Positions 1 to 11,417 of a stretch of 64,000 bases of DNA are shown here, in pieces. The DNA is from Cladopsammia gracilis. Taxonomy: Eukaryota; Cnidaria; Anthozoa; Scleractinia; Dendrophylliidae. The notes under the pieces were generated by a model, which searched no databases, was not told where the DNA came from, and worked only from the letters and a program-made list of their open reading frames with translations. The translations under genes and the position numbers were made by a program. The stretch spans positions 248,001 through 312,000 of the forward strand of contig JAJGOT010000276.1 in assembly GCA_022457155.1 (NCBI GenBank), written 5' to 3'. Within the stretch, counting starts at the first letter, position 1, and the number at the start of each line of letters is the position of its first letter.

Positions 1-83
1 TCTTCCTGGACTTTAGAGGGTCGAGCAAGCGATGTTCCAACAAAGACAAGGAAACCAAGGAAATGAAATATGCTGAAAATCAT
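1..83 (-). CDS. Gremlin/DAN-like secreted cystine-knot protein, copy A (5' end only)
   Basis: Only the first 27 codons lie in the window; the gene continues left of base 1. The start codon is the complement of 81-83. The peptide begins MIFSIF, has a hydrophobic signal-peptide core, and runs into ARPSKVQE, the same sequence that follows the signal peptide in the two complete paralogues (7972-8382 and 16085-16498). By that likeness it is the first of three tandem gremlin-like genes, predicted to be secreted BMP antagonists. A splice acceptor (TATAG) lies at 91-92 on the minus strand, seven bases before the ATG, as in the other copies. Two extra codons (FV) in the signal region set it apart. Whether the cystine knot is intact cannot be seen here. 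Confidence 0.8.
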   Translation of the reverse strand, partial: MIFSIFHFLGFLVFVGTSLARPSKVQE

Positions 84-90
84 CCTTATT

Positions 91-2276
91 CTATAAAAAG
101 GAAAAAAAACGAGTTCTGAATATTAGTTCTAACATTTAACACTGGATTTAATCTCGTTACTTATTGCGCGACACGTTTTTTAATGTTCAAAGACGGGGGT
201 GCGTGTTGGTCATTTGTTTCTTTGCAAAATAATCGGAGGGGGTGGCCCCATGGGATCCTCTCTCAGATGTGCCACTGATCAAGATCATAAGACTCTCAAG
301 ACCATATACCCTCGGGGGAGGGGTGGGGGTAGCCCGGTTACCACACGTTTTCAATCAGTAACCATAACTTGAAAGGATTCAGCAAAGATTCTTCAGAAGC
401 TATGCATTTTTGAGTTTTAACAGTGCTAGTATCCAGTGTTGTAGGTTGTTTACCTTTCACCCAAAAATTCCGGTAATTTCGGTCAGAATGTAAATGGTAA
501 GACAATTTTAGCTCGACCGACCGGAAAATTTCCGAAATAAACGGAACGTCCTGAAAGGAAGTCCAAAATTCCCAACCGAAATTTCCGAACGGAAATGTGT
601 GTATCATTTGCTTTTATTTACCAGTTCCAGACCCTGCGCCAGTTTAGATGCATAAGCGTGGTTACTCAGCTCGTGTAAAAGGTACAGGTCGGTTCACGCC
701 AATCTCAAACGGAATTTTCCTTTCTGGAGTTTTGCTTACCATTTACACAAACCGTGGACCAACCGGTTTTCCCTTGTAAATGGTAAATAACCGTAATCTT
801 GTTTTTTTTTCCTCTCTTTTTCATTTTGTCTTTTGATAATATGTAAATCGCGGTCTTTTGAAGTATTTGCTGTGGGAATGAAAAAAGATACGTCTTCCTC
901 CCTTTTATTTATTTTAGTTATTCTGTTCACCTCTCTCAGTTCTTCTTAATATGTTAATATTGTCAATTGATATTAGACTGCCTACTTAAATACTTTCTCG
1001 AAGCTTCCCGCACTGTCCTGTACGATATCAGGGCGAATAAATTATATATCCGCCCTAATGATATCGAAGGGTTTTGTCTGTTTATTCCCCGATGTATGAC
1101 GTATGAAATAATACAGAGGATTCGAGAAATTTTGAGTGAAAAAAAATACCTTGCGAGTTTGTTAGTTTATTGCATATCAAGAATCATTTCTTGTTTCGTA
1201 ATTCCAATCTAATGGACTGCTTCATTTGTTTCTCAAATAAGACATCGAGACGCCCATCGAGGCGCCATAAATGAGCCTGCCATATTTGGCGCGATATTTT
1301 CCCGCCAAAAACGTGGCAGCCGCGGATGAAACTCGTAAAAAAACTGCGGGCGATGCACACCAAAACCGCTTTGGTGAATTTGATCCCGTTTATTTCTTGG
1401 TTTTAAGCTAATAGTTACTGCTTCGAGATTTCCCTCAGTGGGATAGGCTGAGAGGTAAGTGTCCAGAATTTTAGTAGCAGCAAATTTTTGGGTAACGAGC
1501 CGAAACAACAACGAGATTTTAATAAACTGTCGCTCTAGTTTGGTTTCGAATTGAACCATCTTGGAAAGCTTGTTGTTCTGTGACGGCGGTGGTATTCATT
1601 GCTTTAAACACGGACGTGGTTTCAGAACACGAAACCACGACTCTAAAACGCATAAAAATTGTGCCGGCGTTTTTAACTGACGAAAAAAGAAGGTCATGGT
1701 TGCTATGAACTACAAATATTTAAAAGAAAAAACAACCGCTTTTCAATCGAATGAAGCGACTATGTCCAAAACGACGCGGTTTCGATGTTGACATGGAAGG
1801 GAAAATCGATTCCGATTTTCAAAGCGCTCCACAGTCACTGAGGCAAGATCGAGACCGAATTTCAGTATCATAAAAAAAACTGCTGAGAGCGTTCATTTGA
1901 ATGGTCACACTGTTTCGTTTTTATGGTCACACATTAGAATTTAATCTTACACTGACGACTCACGGTTTAATTCTTAGAAATAAAGGAAGAAAAGTGAACT
2001 ATTTCCTTTACGTCTGAAAAATTTAATCACGACCTTGGCGTTAGATTTTTAAAATGGAGAAATGTTAGTTCACGAGCTTTTTTAATCTGTACTCTTTAAA
2101 TCTGATAACGTAAAAAGGAAAAAGAAAGTTGAAACGTTTTTAAGTGCACTCCAACCAACAAACAGTGTTTACGAATTGTTTGTAAAGCAGGTTTCGTCGG
2201 TACAACATGCCTCTAAAGTGGTTTAAACTCAAGTTGTATCGAAACAATGTTAATGAATACCAAACAAACAACTTAC
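91..2276 (-). other. 5'-UTR intron of gremlin-like copy A
   Basis: Inferred intron between a conserved donor (GAG|GTAAGT, minus strand, GT at 2276-2275) and the acceptor at 92-91. Segments at about 960-2260 match 9050-10410 of copy B, so the intron was duplicated with the gene. About 340-895 has no counterpart in copy B. No coding sequence is recognised inside; the short open frames are not conserved features. Confidence 0.45.
340..895. other. Copy-A-specific insertion, unclassified
   Basis: The flanks (about 200-330 and 895-960) match 8885-9000 and 9000-9060 of copy B almost continuously, but this roughly 550-bp stretch is absent there. It contains repeated motifs resembling TTTACCATTTAC and CCGAAATTTCCG. 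No clear terminal repeats or retroelement motif were found. Confidence 0.4.
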
Positions 2277-2360
2277 CTCTTTGTATATAAATACTGCAGC
2301 AAAAAGTTCTTGTTGATCAAACCATGCAGGTAGAGAAGAAATGATCCTAGTATTTATGGT
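2277..2360 (-). promoter_or_regulatory. Putative promoter and non-coding first exon of copy A
   Basis: On the minus strand a TATA-like CATAAATACTAG (about 2350-2361) precedes a block ending in a donor, AAAGAG|GTAAGT (exon end 2277). The same arrangement, with a shared TTGATCAACAAG motif, occurs at about 10429-10510. A diverged version lies at 18311-18390. Conservation across three paralogues supports a transcribed first exon, but the start site is a guess. Confidence 0.4.
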
Positions 2361-2685
2361 TCTTCAAGAAAAAAGTCACATGGCACAGGAACTATTAAAA
2401 CTACGTATTAATGACGAAAGCCTGCGCACAGACGACAAACTGATATTACCTCCTGCTAGGCCATGACATAGCAGACAAGAAAAGCAAATACTATTTGAGT
2501 TTAATATTAAACAAACATATATTTTGCTGCAAAACCCAAACGATCACAGTACGATTTTCTGAACGTACTTAAGTTCATTCTTTAAAACCATTATTGTCAT
2601 TATTCAGACAAATTATTGTGTTTTCCTTCGGAAATTTGCCTGCCCATAATGGAAATGCGCCATATATTATACTCTTACCAAAAAG

Positions 2686-2992
2686 TAGATCTAAATTGTA
2701 AGTTCTGCGTCACGGGATCGGGGATTAGCTGACGTCATGATCCCTAGAGGTTATGTCATAGGTTAAAAATAGGTAGAGATGACATCATAATCTATTTTAG
2801 GTCAATGGGGGGCGATGACTTTTATCTGTTTGAGAGTGGTAATGAGAAAAATCAAATTCCGACTCCCCATTGGCTTAAAATAGATTATGATGTCATCTCT
2901 ACGTATTTTTAACCCATGACGTCACCTCTAGGGATCATGACTTCAGCTTTTCCTCGAACCCGTTGCAGAACCCCCACTTTCAGTACTACTCC
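2686..2992. mobile_element. TIR element (about 307 bp) in unit A only
   Basis: The arms are long imperfect inverted repeats (AGTA...AGTTCTGC..ACGGG..GAGG..AGCTGA.GTCATGATCCCTAGAGG and its complement). CCAAAA flanks both ends. The paralogous site near 11000-11010 in unit B reads straight through (CTTACCAAAATATTTG), which gives an empty site. Confidence 0.7.
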
Positions 2993-3369
2993 AAAAGAAT
3001 TGTTTATTGGATAGCAATTTGTTTGGAAGAAACATCTGTTGAAAGGTCATGTATGCAAGGTAATTAACTCCTATTTAGTGTTTTCTATGACAACATTTAT
3101 CCAGCCAATATTCAGGGTTTCGCAAAATACCGAAAGCAACCACTTTGCGGTTAATTTACGAAATTGAAATGGTCCAAATTAATGCAATGTTATTTTGAAT
3201 TAATTTAGGGCGCCGGAGTAGACCCGTCTCTGACCAAGTGAGTTAGTAATTACTTGGATAAGTTTGATCAAAGTTTTATCGTTGTTATAAAGTACAGGAG
3301 AGTGCAGTATGAACTTTGACGTTATTACAAACATGTTTCACTTTTGTTGCAATATTAGTGAATAATTAA

Positions 3370-3858
3370 CAATTATAACATAGCTAGCAGAGCCGCGCAA
3401 TCAAATTCAGTATACGTCAGCGTGCTCAAAATCCCGATAATGCACGCTGATAAACAAAAGTGCCATTCTTGACCGTGATTTCTTTTTTAAAAATAAAGAA
3501 TTTTGTATTTAAACTGCAGTAAAATAAAACTCAAGCTTTCAACAGAAAATTTGAAATAAAACCAATTCCTATTTTGCTTAATATTTCGTTTACCGCGAAC
3601 AATCACTTCTGATATTGTTGTCCGTTTTTCGCGTCCGATTTGATGCACAATTCCACCGGCTATGTTATAAAACAATTGGTTCATGGTTTTAGGTTTGCAC
3701 TATCTAGTTATGGAGCACGTGGGAAGTTTGGAGAGCACTCAAGAAGCTAGAGTTGCCCTCGGCTATCGTCTCGGGCAACTCTTACGCTTCTTTCGTGCTC
3801 TCCAAACTTCCCGCGTGCTCCATAACTCGATAGTGCACGCTAAAGCATGAACCAATTG
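3370..3858 (-). mobile_element. TTAA-flanked MITE (piggyBac-like), copy 1
   Basis: 489 bp bounded by TTAA on both sides (3366-3369 and 3859-3862), with short terminal CAATT/AATTG repeats and an internal hairpin of about 60-bp arms (about 3700-3835). A reverse-oriented copy lies at 47937-48420. The 198-base open frame they share differs at about 10 sites, of which about 7 change the amino acid. Insertion at TTAA is the signature of piggyBac-type transposition. Confidence 0.72.
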
Positions 3859-3896
3859 TTAATTAGGTTATGAGTTCGAGATTTCTATCGCGTGTT

Positions 3897-4331
3897 AGTA
3901 TAAATCTACTAGCTTTCTATCACGAATGCTACGCTATCTTATTGGCTACGCTACTCACTATCCATTCTGTTGTAGAAAGTGAGTAGAGTGAGTAGCCTAA
4001 TGGCGGCCGCTTCTTTGCGTTTTCAAAGTATCTGTGAAGAGTATTTGTTGTTAAGTTTTGAACGTCTAGTAGATTTATACTAAATCGATTAGATTATGAG
4101 CTCGAGATTTCTATCGCGTGATAGTTGATGAGGGCCAAGCAGTCATCAACTATCACGCGATAGAACAAATAAACTTAACAACAAATGCTATTCACAGACA
4201 CTTCGAAAACGCGAAGAAGCTGTCGCTATCTAATAGGCAATTGACTCTACTCACTTTCTACAACAGATAGATAGTAGCGTAGCCAATAAGAGAGTAGCAT
4301 TTGTGATAGAACACAAGTAGATTTATACTAA
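3897..4331. mobile_element. Compound foldback element
   Basis: Begins TAGTATAAATCTAC and ends GTAGATTTATACTA. A third copy of the terminal motif lies at about 4069-4082, so the left 186 bp is itself TIR-bounded. Longer arms (CTATCAC.AATGCTAC...TATTGGCTACGCT) also pair across the element. An inner perfect palindrome (TCTATCGCGTGATAGTTGATGA and its complement) lies at about 4109-4166. No coding sequence is seen. Confidence 0.65.
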
Positions 4332-4814
4332 ACGAAGATATATTTTTATGGTTTTGGACTACAAGGTTTATGATCCAATTTTTATCTTAGGAATGAATAT
4401 TTTTTTTATATTTTTAACAATTTCACTTCTTTCATTCTCTGCGAATATCATTAAGGTAATTAATGTCTATTAGGTATTTTGTCTTTACTATGACAAACTT
4501 TCTGCATTAAGTTTATGTGTGGTCATTGTTACGTAATCTTTTATAAGCATCACTTTGAGATGTCAGAAGATATATTAGTCCATAGTCCAGTGCACTAAAA
4601 TGAGCTATTAATATATTGCAAACTGAAAATATCAGGCCAAATTTTTCACGGCGTTCTTCCGGCTTGTCATAAAAAAACATCTTGTTAAAAATCTTCGTGG
4701 TTAGTTCGCCATTTTCTATTTATTCATTACGTATTCACTTTATTAGTTCATCTGATGTTCTAAGAGTAAACGTCAGTACTGGTAATGAATAACTAGAGTA
4801 CATGAGCTTTGTAT

Positions 4815-4982
4815 AGGAAATCGTATGAACTACTCGTGCATTTCGTGATTTATGGGCACTCGTGATGTTTTGAAAGTTCTCAAAATTGCACGAGCCGCTT
4901 CGGCGAGTACAATTTGAGAACTTTCAAAACATCACGAGTGCCCATAAATCACGAAATGCACGAGTAGTTCATACGATTTCCT
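4815..4982. mobile_element. Near-perfect hairpin (168 bp)
   Basis: About 80-base arms starting AGGAAATCGTATGAACTACT pair almost perfectly around a GC-rich loop (CCGCTTCGGC). It would form a long cruciform or an RNA hairpin. The flanks do not give a convincing target-site duplication. Confidence 0.7.
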
Positions 4983-4984
4983 GT

Positions 4985-5880
4985 TTATAATATTCTCAAC
5001 AAAATTTTGGTGAGGCCGTCACGGTACACTGCGTGCGACTATGGCACCTTATAACCTAATTTGCACTCTATAATCTATTTTATAAGACTAAAAAATCTAT
5101 ATTATAAGACTAAAAAGCCCATTCACAGTGCATTGAAATGTGCTATTAATACAAGGGACCAGGATGAACCCCCTTTGTCTCACTTGAGCAAATAGATTGA
5201 TTTTACCATCCGGCGCATGATCATATCGATTTTTTTTATAGAGGTCACGTGAGGATGGCGTGCATCACTAGTACAGGGGAGAGTGTTGTTTGAATGAGTA
5301 TAATCGAAATATTTAAGCATTTTTGTAATAGCTACAAACTGGATTTTTACACTTTTTATTACAATTATAATTTTGTCCTATATAATGCGCTTTGGAAGGG
5401 GAAGGCATTAATCGAAATCATTAAACTTTCATTAGAAATGAATATAGACATTTTTAACCGATGATACTGCGTTAAACCATAAAGGCAATTGATTAGTTAC
5501 ACGAGACGATAATTGGCTTTGTTATAAATGTTTGACATTAAAGATACTATGTGTATCACAGCGGCTAAAGTAAGTTAAATATCTTTATTATAGATAATAT
5601 CTGATTAAACATTGTCCCTTTCGAATTATGTCTCTCGAATAAAGGAGCTTTTTTGTTAAAGTTGGTTAGGTTTATCACAGGCCGACTAGGAATCAAGATG
5701 AAAATTGCTGTTATGTCGAATTCGTTAATTGTGGATCAGTGTGTGCTTTGCTAATTATTAGTTGCATTTCTAGGCATATTAATGATAAAAAACTTAACTC
5801 ACCGCCAGTCGGCATGTTTACGTAAAGGCAAAAATGTAAACTATAACTATAACTGTACAATGAAGCGATCAACAAGGATC
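4985..5880. other. Intergenic, no gene seen
   Basis: AT-rich spacer between units A and B. It includes two short direct repeats (TATTATAAGACTAAAAA, about 5080-5115). The 5840-5880 part matches the flank of copy C near 15450-15475, so it belongs to the duplicated unit. Confidence 0.4.
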
Positions 5881-5882
5881 TG

Positions 5883-6175
5883 GGAAGCAGCGTGGTCGAG
5901 TGGTTAGGGCGTTGGAGTTGTAATCCGGAGGTCCCGGGTTCAAGTCCCGTTCTGACCACTTGCTGGAGTTGTTTCACGGCAGACCCGAGTTCAACTCCTC
6001 GGCCTCGCTTGTAAAATAGCCAACTGGTTTGCCTCCTACCAGTTGGGATTTTTAAATGTTACGTTCTATTTGAATATTTGTTTCTATATTTAGTGTCCCC
6101 ACTAGTTAGCGCTCGCGCGCTAAATACCTTGACACTTAAATAAAGTGATTATTTATTTGTTTATTTATTTTATCT
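5883..6175 (+). mobile_element. tRNA-derived SINE
   Basis: The head carries RNA polymerase III A-box (TGGTCGAGTGG) and B-box (GGTTCAAGTCC) motifs in tRNA-like spacing, with a plausible anticodon arm (TTGGA-GTTGTAA-TCCGG). A non-tRNA body follows, containing a small inverted repeat (CCAACTGG...CCAGTTGG) and an AATAAA-containing T/A-rich tail. Its copy-C flank counterpart (about 15450-15560) lacks the element. Confidence 0.75.
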
Positions 6176-6269
6176 TTTTATATCAAACACTCTACAACAA
6201 CAAAAATAAATAAAATTATTTAAATGAATATAAATCGTCTGTCTTACTTAATGTTAATCTTTTTCTATA

Positions 6270-6826
6270 GAGTGTTTTCACATGACGTCATAAAAATTAA
6301 AAAATCTAAAGTATACATCATACAAAGCTGTTTCTAGCATGGTATGTGGATACCAGTGTTATAATCTTTCACAAAAAGTTTCAGGTTTTAACGATGTTTC
6401 GTTTTCGATTTATGAAGGTTGTAAATGTGTCACGCAATTCGTCACGCTATTTCAGATAAGCCGTGACAATAAACAAAATTGAACTAGTTGAAAGTTATTA
6501 ATGAATTATAGATGCTTATAAGCCGATTTCATGCCTCTTATAGTGAATACAATATTTTGTGATGAGATTTTTGGTGTTATTAAGACTTTAAAGTCTTTAA
6601 ATGTTTGGGCGCCATGTTGGTGTTCCTAACTGGGACACCAAGATGGCCGCTCCATACATTTCTTACTAAAAATGTCTATACTCATTCGCCTATAACTCTT
6701 GAATGAAATGCTCTTGCGCTTCAAAATTTGGCCCAGGTGTGTAGTTTTAAACTCTCTACAATTCCATAAACATTTTAGAATCGAAAACTGCTTCTGAATT
6801 TTGATATGACGTCAGTGAAAACACTC
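6270..6826. mobile_element. TIR MITE with TA target site (family GAGTGTTTTCAC), copy 1
   Basis: 557 bp starting GAGTGTTTTCACATGACGTCA and ending TGACGTCAGTGAAAACACTC, with TA (or TATA) at both ends as in Tc1/mariner-type insertions. A second copy lies at 50740-51261. The paralogous site beside copy C (about 15600-15612, TTTGTCTATAAAAC) is empty. Confidence 0.75.
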
Positions 6827-7552
6827 TATAGTGTAGTCTGCCTACTTTGTGTCAATCAAACTCGGGTTTCACTCGCCGGATGAACAAGTTAAATTGAATG
6901 TGTCATCATCTATCTTTAGTATCACTTTAAAAAGCTCAAAAACATATGTTCAAAACCCAAAATAATAGTACAGTGCAATGCAACTACAAATAAGTACTTT
7001 TGACTATGGATGGCCAGGATGGAAACGGATTGCAACTTGAAAAAATTGGGCCAATTTTCAAGTTCCTTCCTTTTGTTTTGGAAAAGTCGTTTAGAATCGA
7101 TTTTGGTTTGATGGTTTGATCTTCCTTCGAGAACATCACTTGATTGATATCTTTTTCTTGGTGTCAGTCTAAGAATATATCGTACCAGTAAAGGTTGTTA
7201 GTTTCAATTTTAAAGCAGTTTGACCCCAAAACATTATAAAACTCCCCACGGCATGGCCCCTTTAACCTCTTGCCAGCTCCTCGAATTTCCGGTTCAATGA
7301 CGTCCTTTCAAGCCTTTTGGCAAAGGAAATAAAACAGGCAAAATCTAGGTTGGAAAAACATACAGTTTTACTACTCCAAGTAAATGCAGTCTTGTCAGTT
7401 TTTATTTTTATTTTTTCGCATGTAATAAGCTATATTTTACAATCTTCAGTCACTGTTCAGTATGTATTTATCTATCTGTAAATGAAAGGACCACTCGACA
7501 AATTGGAAGTACTGGATCCTTGTGAAGGATCTGATCAGCAGAAATAATTATA

Positions 7553-7711
7553 AACAAATAAAATGAAAGGCTGATCGTACGGTAAGGAATATATTTTTAA
7601 CCGATTAATTTAGTACGGTTATACCCTGAAGAAGAACGGCCGTGCCGTTCGAAATTAATCGGTTAAAAATATATTCCTTACTGTACGATCAGCCTTTCAT
7701 TTTATTTGGTT
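7553..7711. mobile_element. Hairpin repeat (about 159 bp)
   Basis: Inverted arms CAAATAAAATGAAAGGCTGA and its complement extend through TAAGGAATATATTTTTAACC. The loop holds CCCTGAAGAAGAACGGCCGTGCCGTTCGAA, written here only to show the self-complementary CGGC core. It lies 3' of copy B and supplies an AATAAA on the minus strand (about 7697-7703). Confidence 0.6.
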
Positions 7712-7971
7712 ATGTATTTATCAATCAAAAGCAGGTGATTTACAATCTCACATTACGATATACATGCATGAAGACTTTCTTTTTCCAGAGAAAGATTCTT
7801 TGTGTGCCCTGACAAACACTAACACGTTTTATCGAGTTTTACTCTACTCTCTGACTACTCAGTGTCAATATTCGTTGGTTCAATGGTGTATTGTCAGTTG
7901 TCTGCAAGCAAATCTTGAACAACTTCGTCAGTTTTCCGATTAGGTTTCGGTTCTTCTTCGTTAGTTCGTCG

Positions 7972-8382
7972 CTACATCGACTTGGGGCACCGACATCTTT
8001 TGTGGTATAGATACTTGTGCTTTCGAAACTTGACCGGAAGTGAGGGGCAACGAAGAAATACAGATTTCATGTACGATCGCTGAGGCAGGCAACTAGGACA
8101 GGACTTCAACAATGGCTGCTCGGATTCATGGTTAGGAATGTAAAACGAATTACATTGGCCATAGCAAAGGTTGTTCGTAACTTGTACTGGCAAACAGCCA
8201 GCGACTTTGATTGTCTGGTTAAAGGGGTGTGTTCGGCACAACTGCTTACGTAGCTCTGACTTTGGCATTATGACGATTTCGTCTCCGGGATCCGATGTTA
8301 GACCATCTTCCTGGACTTTAGAGGGTCGAGCGAGCGATGTTCCAACAAGGAAACTAAGAAAATAAAATACGCTGAAAATCAT
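7972..8382 (-). CDS. Gremlin/DAN-like secreted cystine-knot protein, copy B
   Basis: A 136-residue protein. Residues 1-18 form a signal peptide (hydrophobic core FYFLSFLVG, then LA). The mature part has nine cysteines at 49, 63, 73, 77, 95, 98, 112, 130 and 132. The block CYGQCNSFYIP is the hallmark of gremlin-type DAN-family proteins, which bind and block BMPs outside the cell. Nine cysteines fit the eight-member knot plus one free or dimer-forming cysteine. One N-glycosylation sequon (NQT) lies at residue 55. I chose the ATG at 8382: the frame stays open upstream, but a splice acceptor (TTTTTTTCAG) sits seven bases before this ATG, and its position is kept in all three paralogues. The length is short for gremlins because the pre-knot region is only about 30 residues. 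BMP antagonism is inferred from the family. Confidence 0.88.
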   Translation of the reverse strand: MIFSVFYFLSFLVGTSLARPSKVQEDGLTSDPGDEIVIMPKSELRKQLCRTHPFNQTIKVAGCLPVQVTNNLCYGQCNSFYIPNHESEQPLLKSCPSCLPQRSYMKSVFLRCPSLPVKFRKHKYLYHKRCRCPKSM

Positions 8383-8389
8383 CCCTACT

Positions 8390-10428
8390 CTGAAAAAAAG
8401 AAAAAGAAAACAATTCTGATTATTAGATCCAACCGTTAAAACGCTGTCAGTTAATCTTATACTAATCCTCGGTAGGAAAAAAGATGGCGACTGGTACATT
8501 TACCCATAATTCTTAGCGCACAGAAACCTTAACAACGTTCATAAAAATGTAACGAAAAGTTATAAACCTTCAAACCTAGTCTACACGATGTCCTTAGTAC
8601 TGGAGCAAATATTGAAAAAAATTGGCTTTCTTTGTGCCTTATGTGCTGTGTTAGGTCCGCAAGGTATTGTGGTAAAATGAACAGCCGCCATCCTTTTTCC
8701 TACAGCGGATTGCGCGACACTATTTTTTAATGTTCAAAGATAAGGTCTTGGAACACTGGTGGTGACGACGTGCAGAATTTCTCAGTTACGAGGGAGGGGG
8801 GGAGGGGGACGGGGGGGGGGACATGGTAAAAAAGAGGCAGATCCGATGTGAAAGTTATTCAGAGTGAAAAATATCTATCTTCTATGGTCATTTGTTTCTT
8901 TGCAAAATAATGGGAGAGGGGGGTGGGGGGAGGCGGACCCCATGGGATCCTCTCTTAGATTCGTCACTGATCAAGTACCCTCGTGGAGGAGGTCTTCTCT
9001 GTTATTTAAGTTAGTTATTCAATTCACCTTTTGTCTTCACAATGTGTTAATATTGTCAAGTGATATTAGACTCCCTACTTAAGTACATTTGTACTTTATC
9101 GAAGCTTCCCGCGTTGTCCTGTATGATATCAGGGCGAATATATGATATATCCGCCCTAATGATATCGAAGGGTTTTGTCCGTTTGTTCCCTGATGTATGA
9201 CGTATGAAAAAATACAGAGGATTCGAGAAATTTTTAGCGAAAAAAATACCTTGTGAGTTTGTTAGTTTATTGCATATCAAGAATCATTTCTTGTTTCGTA
9301 ATTACAATCCAATAGACTGCTTCATTTGTTTCTCAAATGAGACATCGAGGCGCCATAAATCGGCCCGTCATATTTGGCGCGATATTTTCCCGCCAAAAAC
9401 GTGGCAGCCGCGGATGAAACTCGTAAAAAAACTCCCGATGCACACCAAAACCGCTTTGGTGATTTTGATCCCGTTTATTTCTTGGTTTTAAGCTAATAGT
9501 TACTGCTTCGAGATTTCCCTCAGGGGGATAGGCTGAGAGGTAAGTATCCAAAATTTTAGTAGCTGCAAATTTATGGGTAACGAGCCGAAACAACAACGAG
9601 AGTTAAAACTGTCGCTTTCGAATTGAACCATCTTGGAAAGCTTGTTGTTCTGTGACGGCGGTGGTACTCATTGCTTTAAACACGGACGTGGTTTCAGAAC
9701 ACGAAACCACGACTCTAAAACCACATAAAAATTGTGCGTTTTAATGACGAAAAAAGAAAGTAACGGTGGCTATAAACTACAAATATTTAAAGAAAAAACA
9801 ACCGCTTTTCGATCGAATGAAGCGACCGTTTCGAAAACGACTTGGTGTCGATGTTTATACGGTAGGAAAAAATCCGGTTTTCAACACGCTTTTAAGACAG
9901 TCACTGGGAAGATGGTATCAGAAAAAACTGCTTCGAGCGTTCATTTGAATGGTCACACTGTTGGATTCAACTCAAAAGTTAGAACTTCCTTGTTAATGTA
10001 TAGCATTAGAGCGGCTTTTTAATTCGTCTGAATTGTCACACTTTAGGATTTCATCCACAGACGCCAAAGTTAGAATCACATATAACTGACGACTCAAGGT
10101 TTAATTCTTGGAAATAAAGGAAGAAAACTGAACTATTTCCTTTACGTTTAAAAAATTAAGCGCGACTTTGGCGTGATAAAGGTTAATGTCTAAAAAGAAT
10201 ACTTTACTCAAGCCTTACTTTTAAAATGGAGAAATGTTAGTTCATGAGCTTTTTAATCTGTACACTCCTTAAAACGTAAAAATAGGAAAAAGAGAGGTGA
10301 GAAGTTCTTGAAATGCACTCCAACCAACAAACAGTGTTGACGTCTGTACCAAAAATCAAACATGCCTCTAAAGTAGTTTATAAAACTTGTATCGAATTAA
10401 CGTAATGAATACCAAACAAAGAGCTTAC
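8390..10428 (-). other. 5'-UTR intron of gremlin-like copy B
   Basis: Inferred from the acceptor CAG at 8391-8390 and a conserved donor GAG-side at 10428-10427 (minus strand GTAAGC). It contains a TIR element (8464-8711) absent from copy A and about 1.2 kb collinear with copy A (9050-10410 versus 960-2260). G-rich tracts at 8790-8945 match the weaker tracts near 235-330. No coding sequence is recognised. Confidence 0.45.
8464..8711. mobile_element. TIR element (AATCC..GTAGGAAAAA family), copy 1
   Basis: 248 bp with inverted ends AATCCTCGGTAGGAAAAAAG and its complement. A reverse-oriented copy lies at 32289-32537. The paralogous position in unit A (about 160-167) lacks it: TTACTTATTGCGCGACAC reads through. 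Confidence 0.75.
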
Positions 10429-10512
10429 CTCTTTATATATAAATACAGGAGTGAAAAGGTCTTGTTGATCAAACCATGTAGATGAGAAATGTTCCTAGCA
10501 TTTATGGTTCTT
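10429..10512 (-). promoter_or_regulatory. Putative promoter and non-coding first exon of copy B
   Basis: The minus-strand block ends in AAAGAG|GTAAGC, with TTGATCAACAAG and a TATA-like CATAAATGCTAG further upstream. It matches 2277-2360 closely. Position and strand fit a short first exon spliced to 8389. Confidence 0.4.
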
Positions 10513-10782
10513 CAAAAAAAGTCACATGGCACAGGAACCATTAAATTACGTAACTATTAATGACGCAATGCTTCCTACGCAATGACATAACAAAAACAAA
10601 TACTATTTGAGTTTGATATTAAATAAACAAATATTTTGCTACAAAATCAAACGATGACAGTACATACGATCTTCTGAACGATCATACGATGTTCTGAACT
10701 CTTTAAACCCATTACGATTCAGACAAATTATTGTGCTTTCCTCCGTAAATTTTAATACCAGCCCATACATATTACACTGAAC

Positions 10783-10967
10783 GATTCGCAACGACAATTT
10801 TTAGCACAACATGGGTGTGCGGACTATTTCCTTCGCAATTTTTGCATTGCAAAGTTTTTTAATCAGCTTCAAAAACTTGCAACGCAAAAACACGAATTTT
10901 ACTCAAGTTTTTCGTGTAACATAACTGTCGTTAATTTTGTTGCGCTGAAAATGGTCGTTGCGCAATC
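10783..10967. mobile_element. Short TIR element in unit B only
   Basis: Ends GATTCGCAACGACAATTTTT and GGTCGTTGCGCAATC form imperfect inverted repeats of about 27 bases. The matching part of unit A (about 2640-2665) lacks it. Confidence 0.6.
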
Positions 10968-11417
10968 ATCCCATATAACATCACCTATATTATGCTCTTA
11001 CCAAAATATTTGCTTATTGGATATCAATTTGTTTGGAAGAAATATCTGTCGAAAAGTCATGTATGGAAAAGAATACCTCTACGAATGTCATAAAGGTAAT
11101 TAATTCCTGTTTGGTATTTTCTATGACAATATTCATCCAGCCAATATTCAGGGTTTCGCAAAATACCGACAGCAACAATTTTGCAGTGGAATTTACGAAA
11201 AATGATCCAAATTATTGCAATGTTATTTGAACTATTTCAGGGCGAGTAGACCCGTCTCTGACCAAGTGAGTTAGTAATTACTTGGATAAGTTTGATTAAA
11301 GTTTTATCGTTGTAACAAAGCAGTACAGTACAGGAAAGTGCTGTATATTGAAAGTGCCTTTTATTACAAACATATTTGTCTCTTTTGTTGCGGTATTAAT
11401 GAATTTATTACTTTAAT

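Noticed and set aside
3487..3684. 65-codon frame repeated at 48094-48291
   Set aside because: It lies inside a TTAA-flanked repeat. Of about ten differences between the copies about seven change the amino acid, so there is no sign of selection for a protein.
4801..4985. 9-bp target-site duplication at the 4815-4982 hairpin
   Set aside because: The best alignment (CTTTGTATA / CTGTTTATA) needs asymmetric ends and has two mismatches.
5883..5965. Functional tRNA gene
   Set aside because: The A and B boxes are good, but the acceptor stem does not pair convincingly and a SINE body follows directly.
8383..8499. 39-codon N-terminal extension of copy B
   Set aside because: A splice acceptor and a pyrimidine run fall between it and the conserved ATG, and the other copies do not share the extension.
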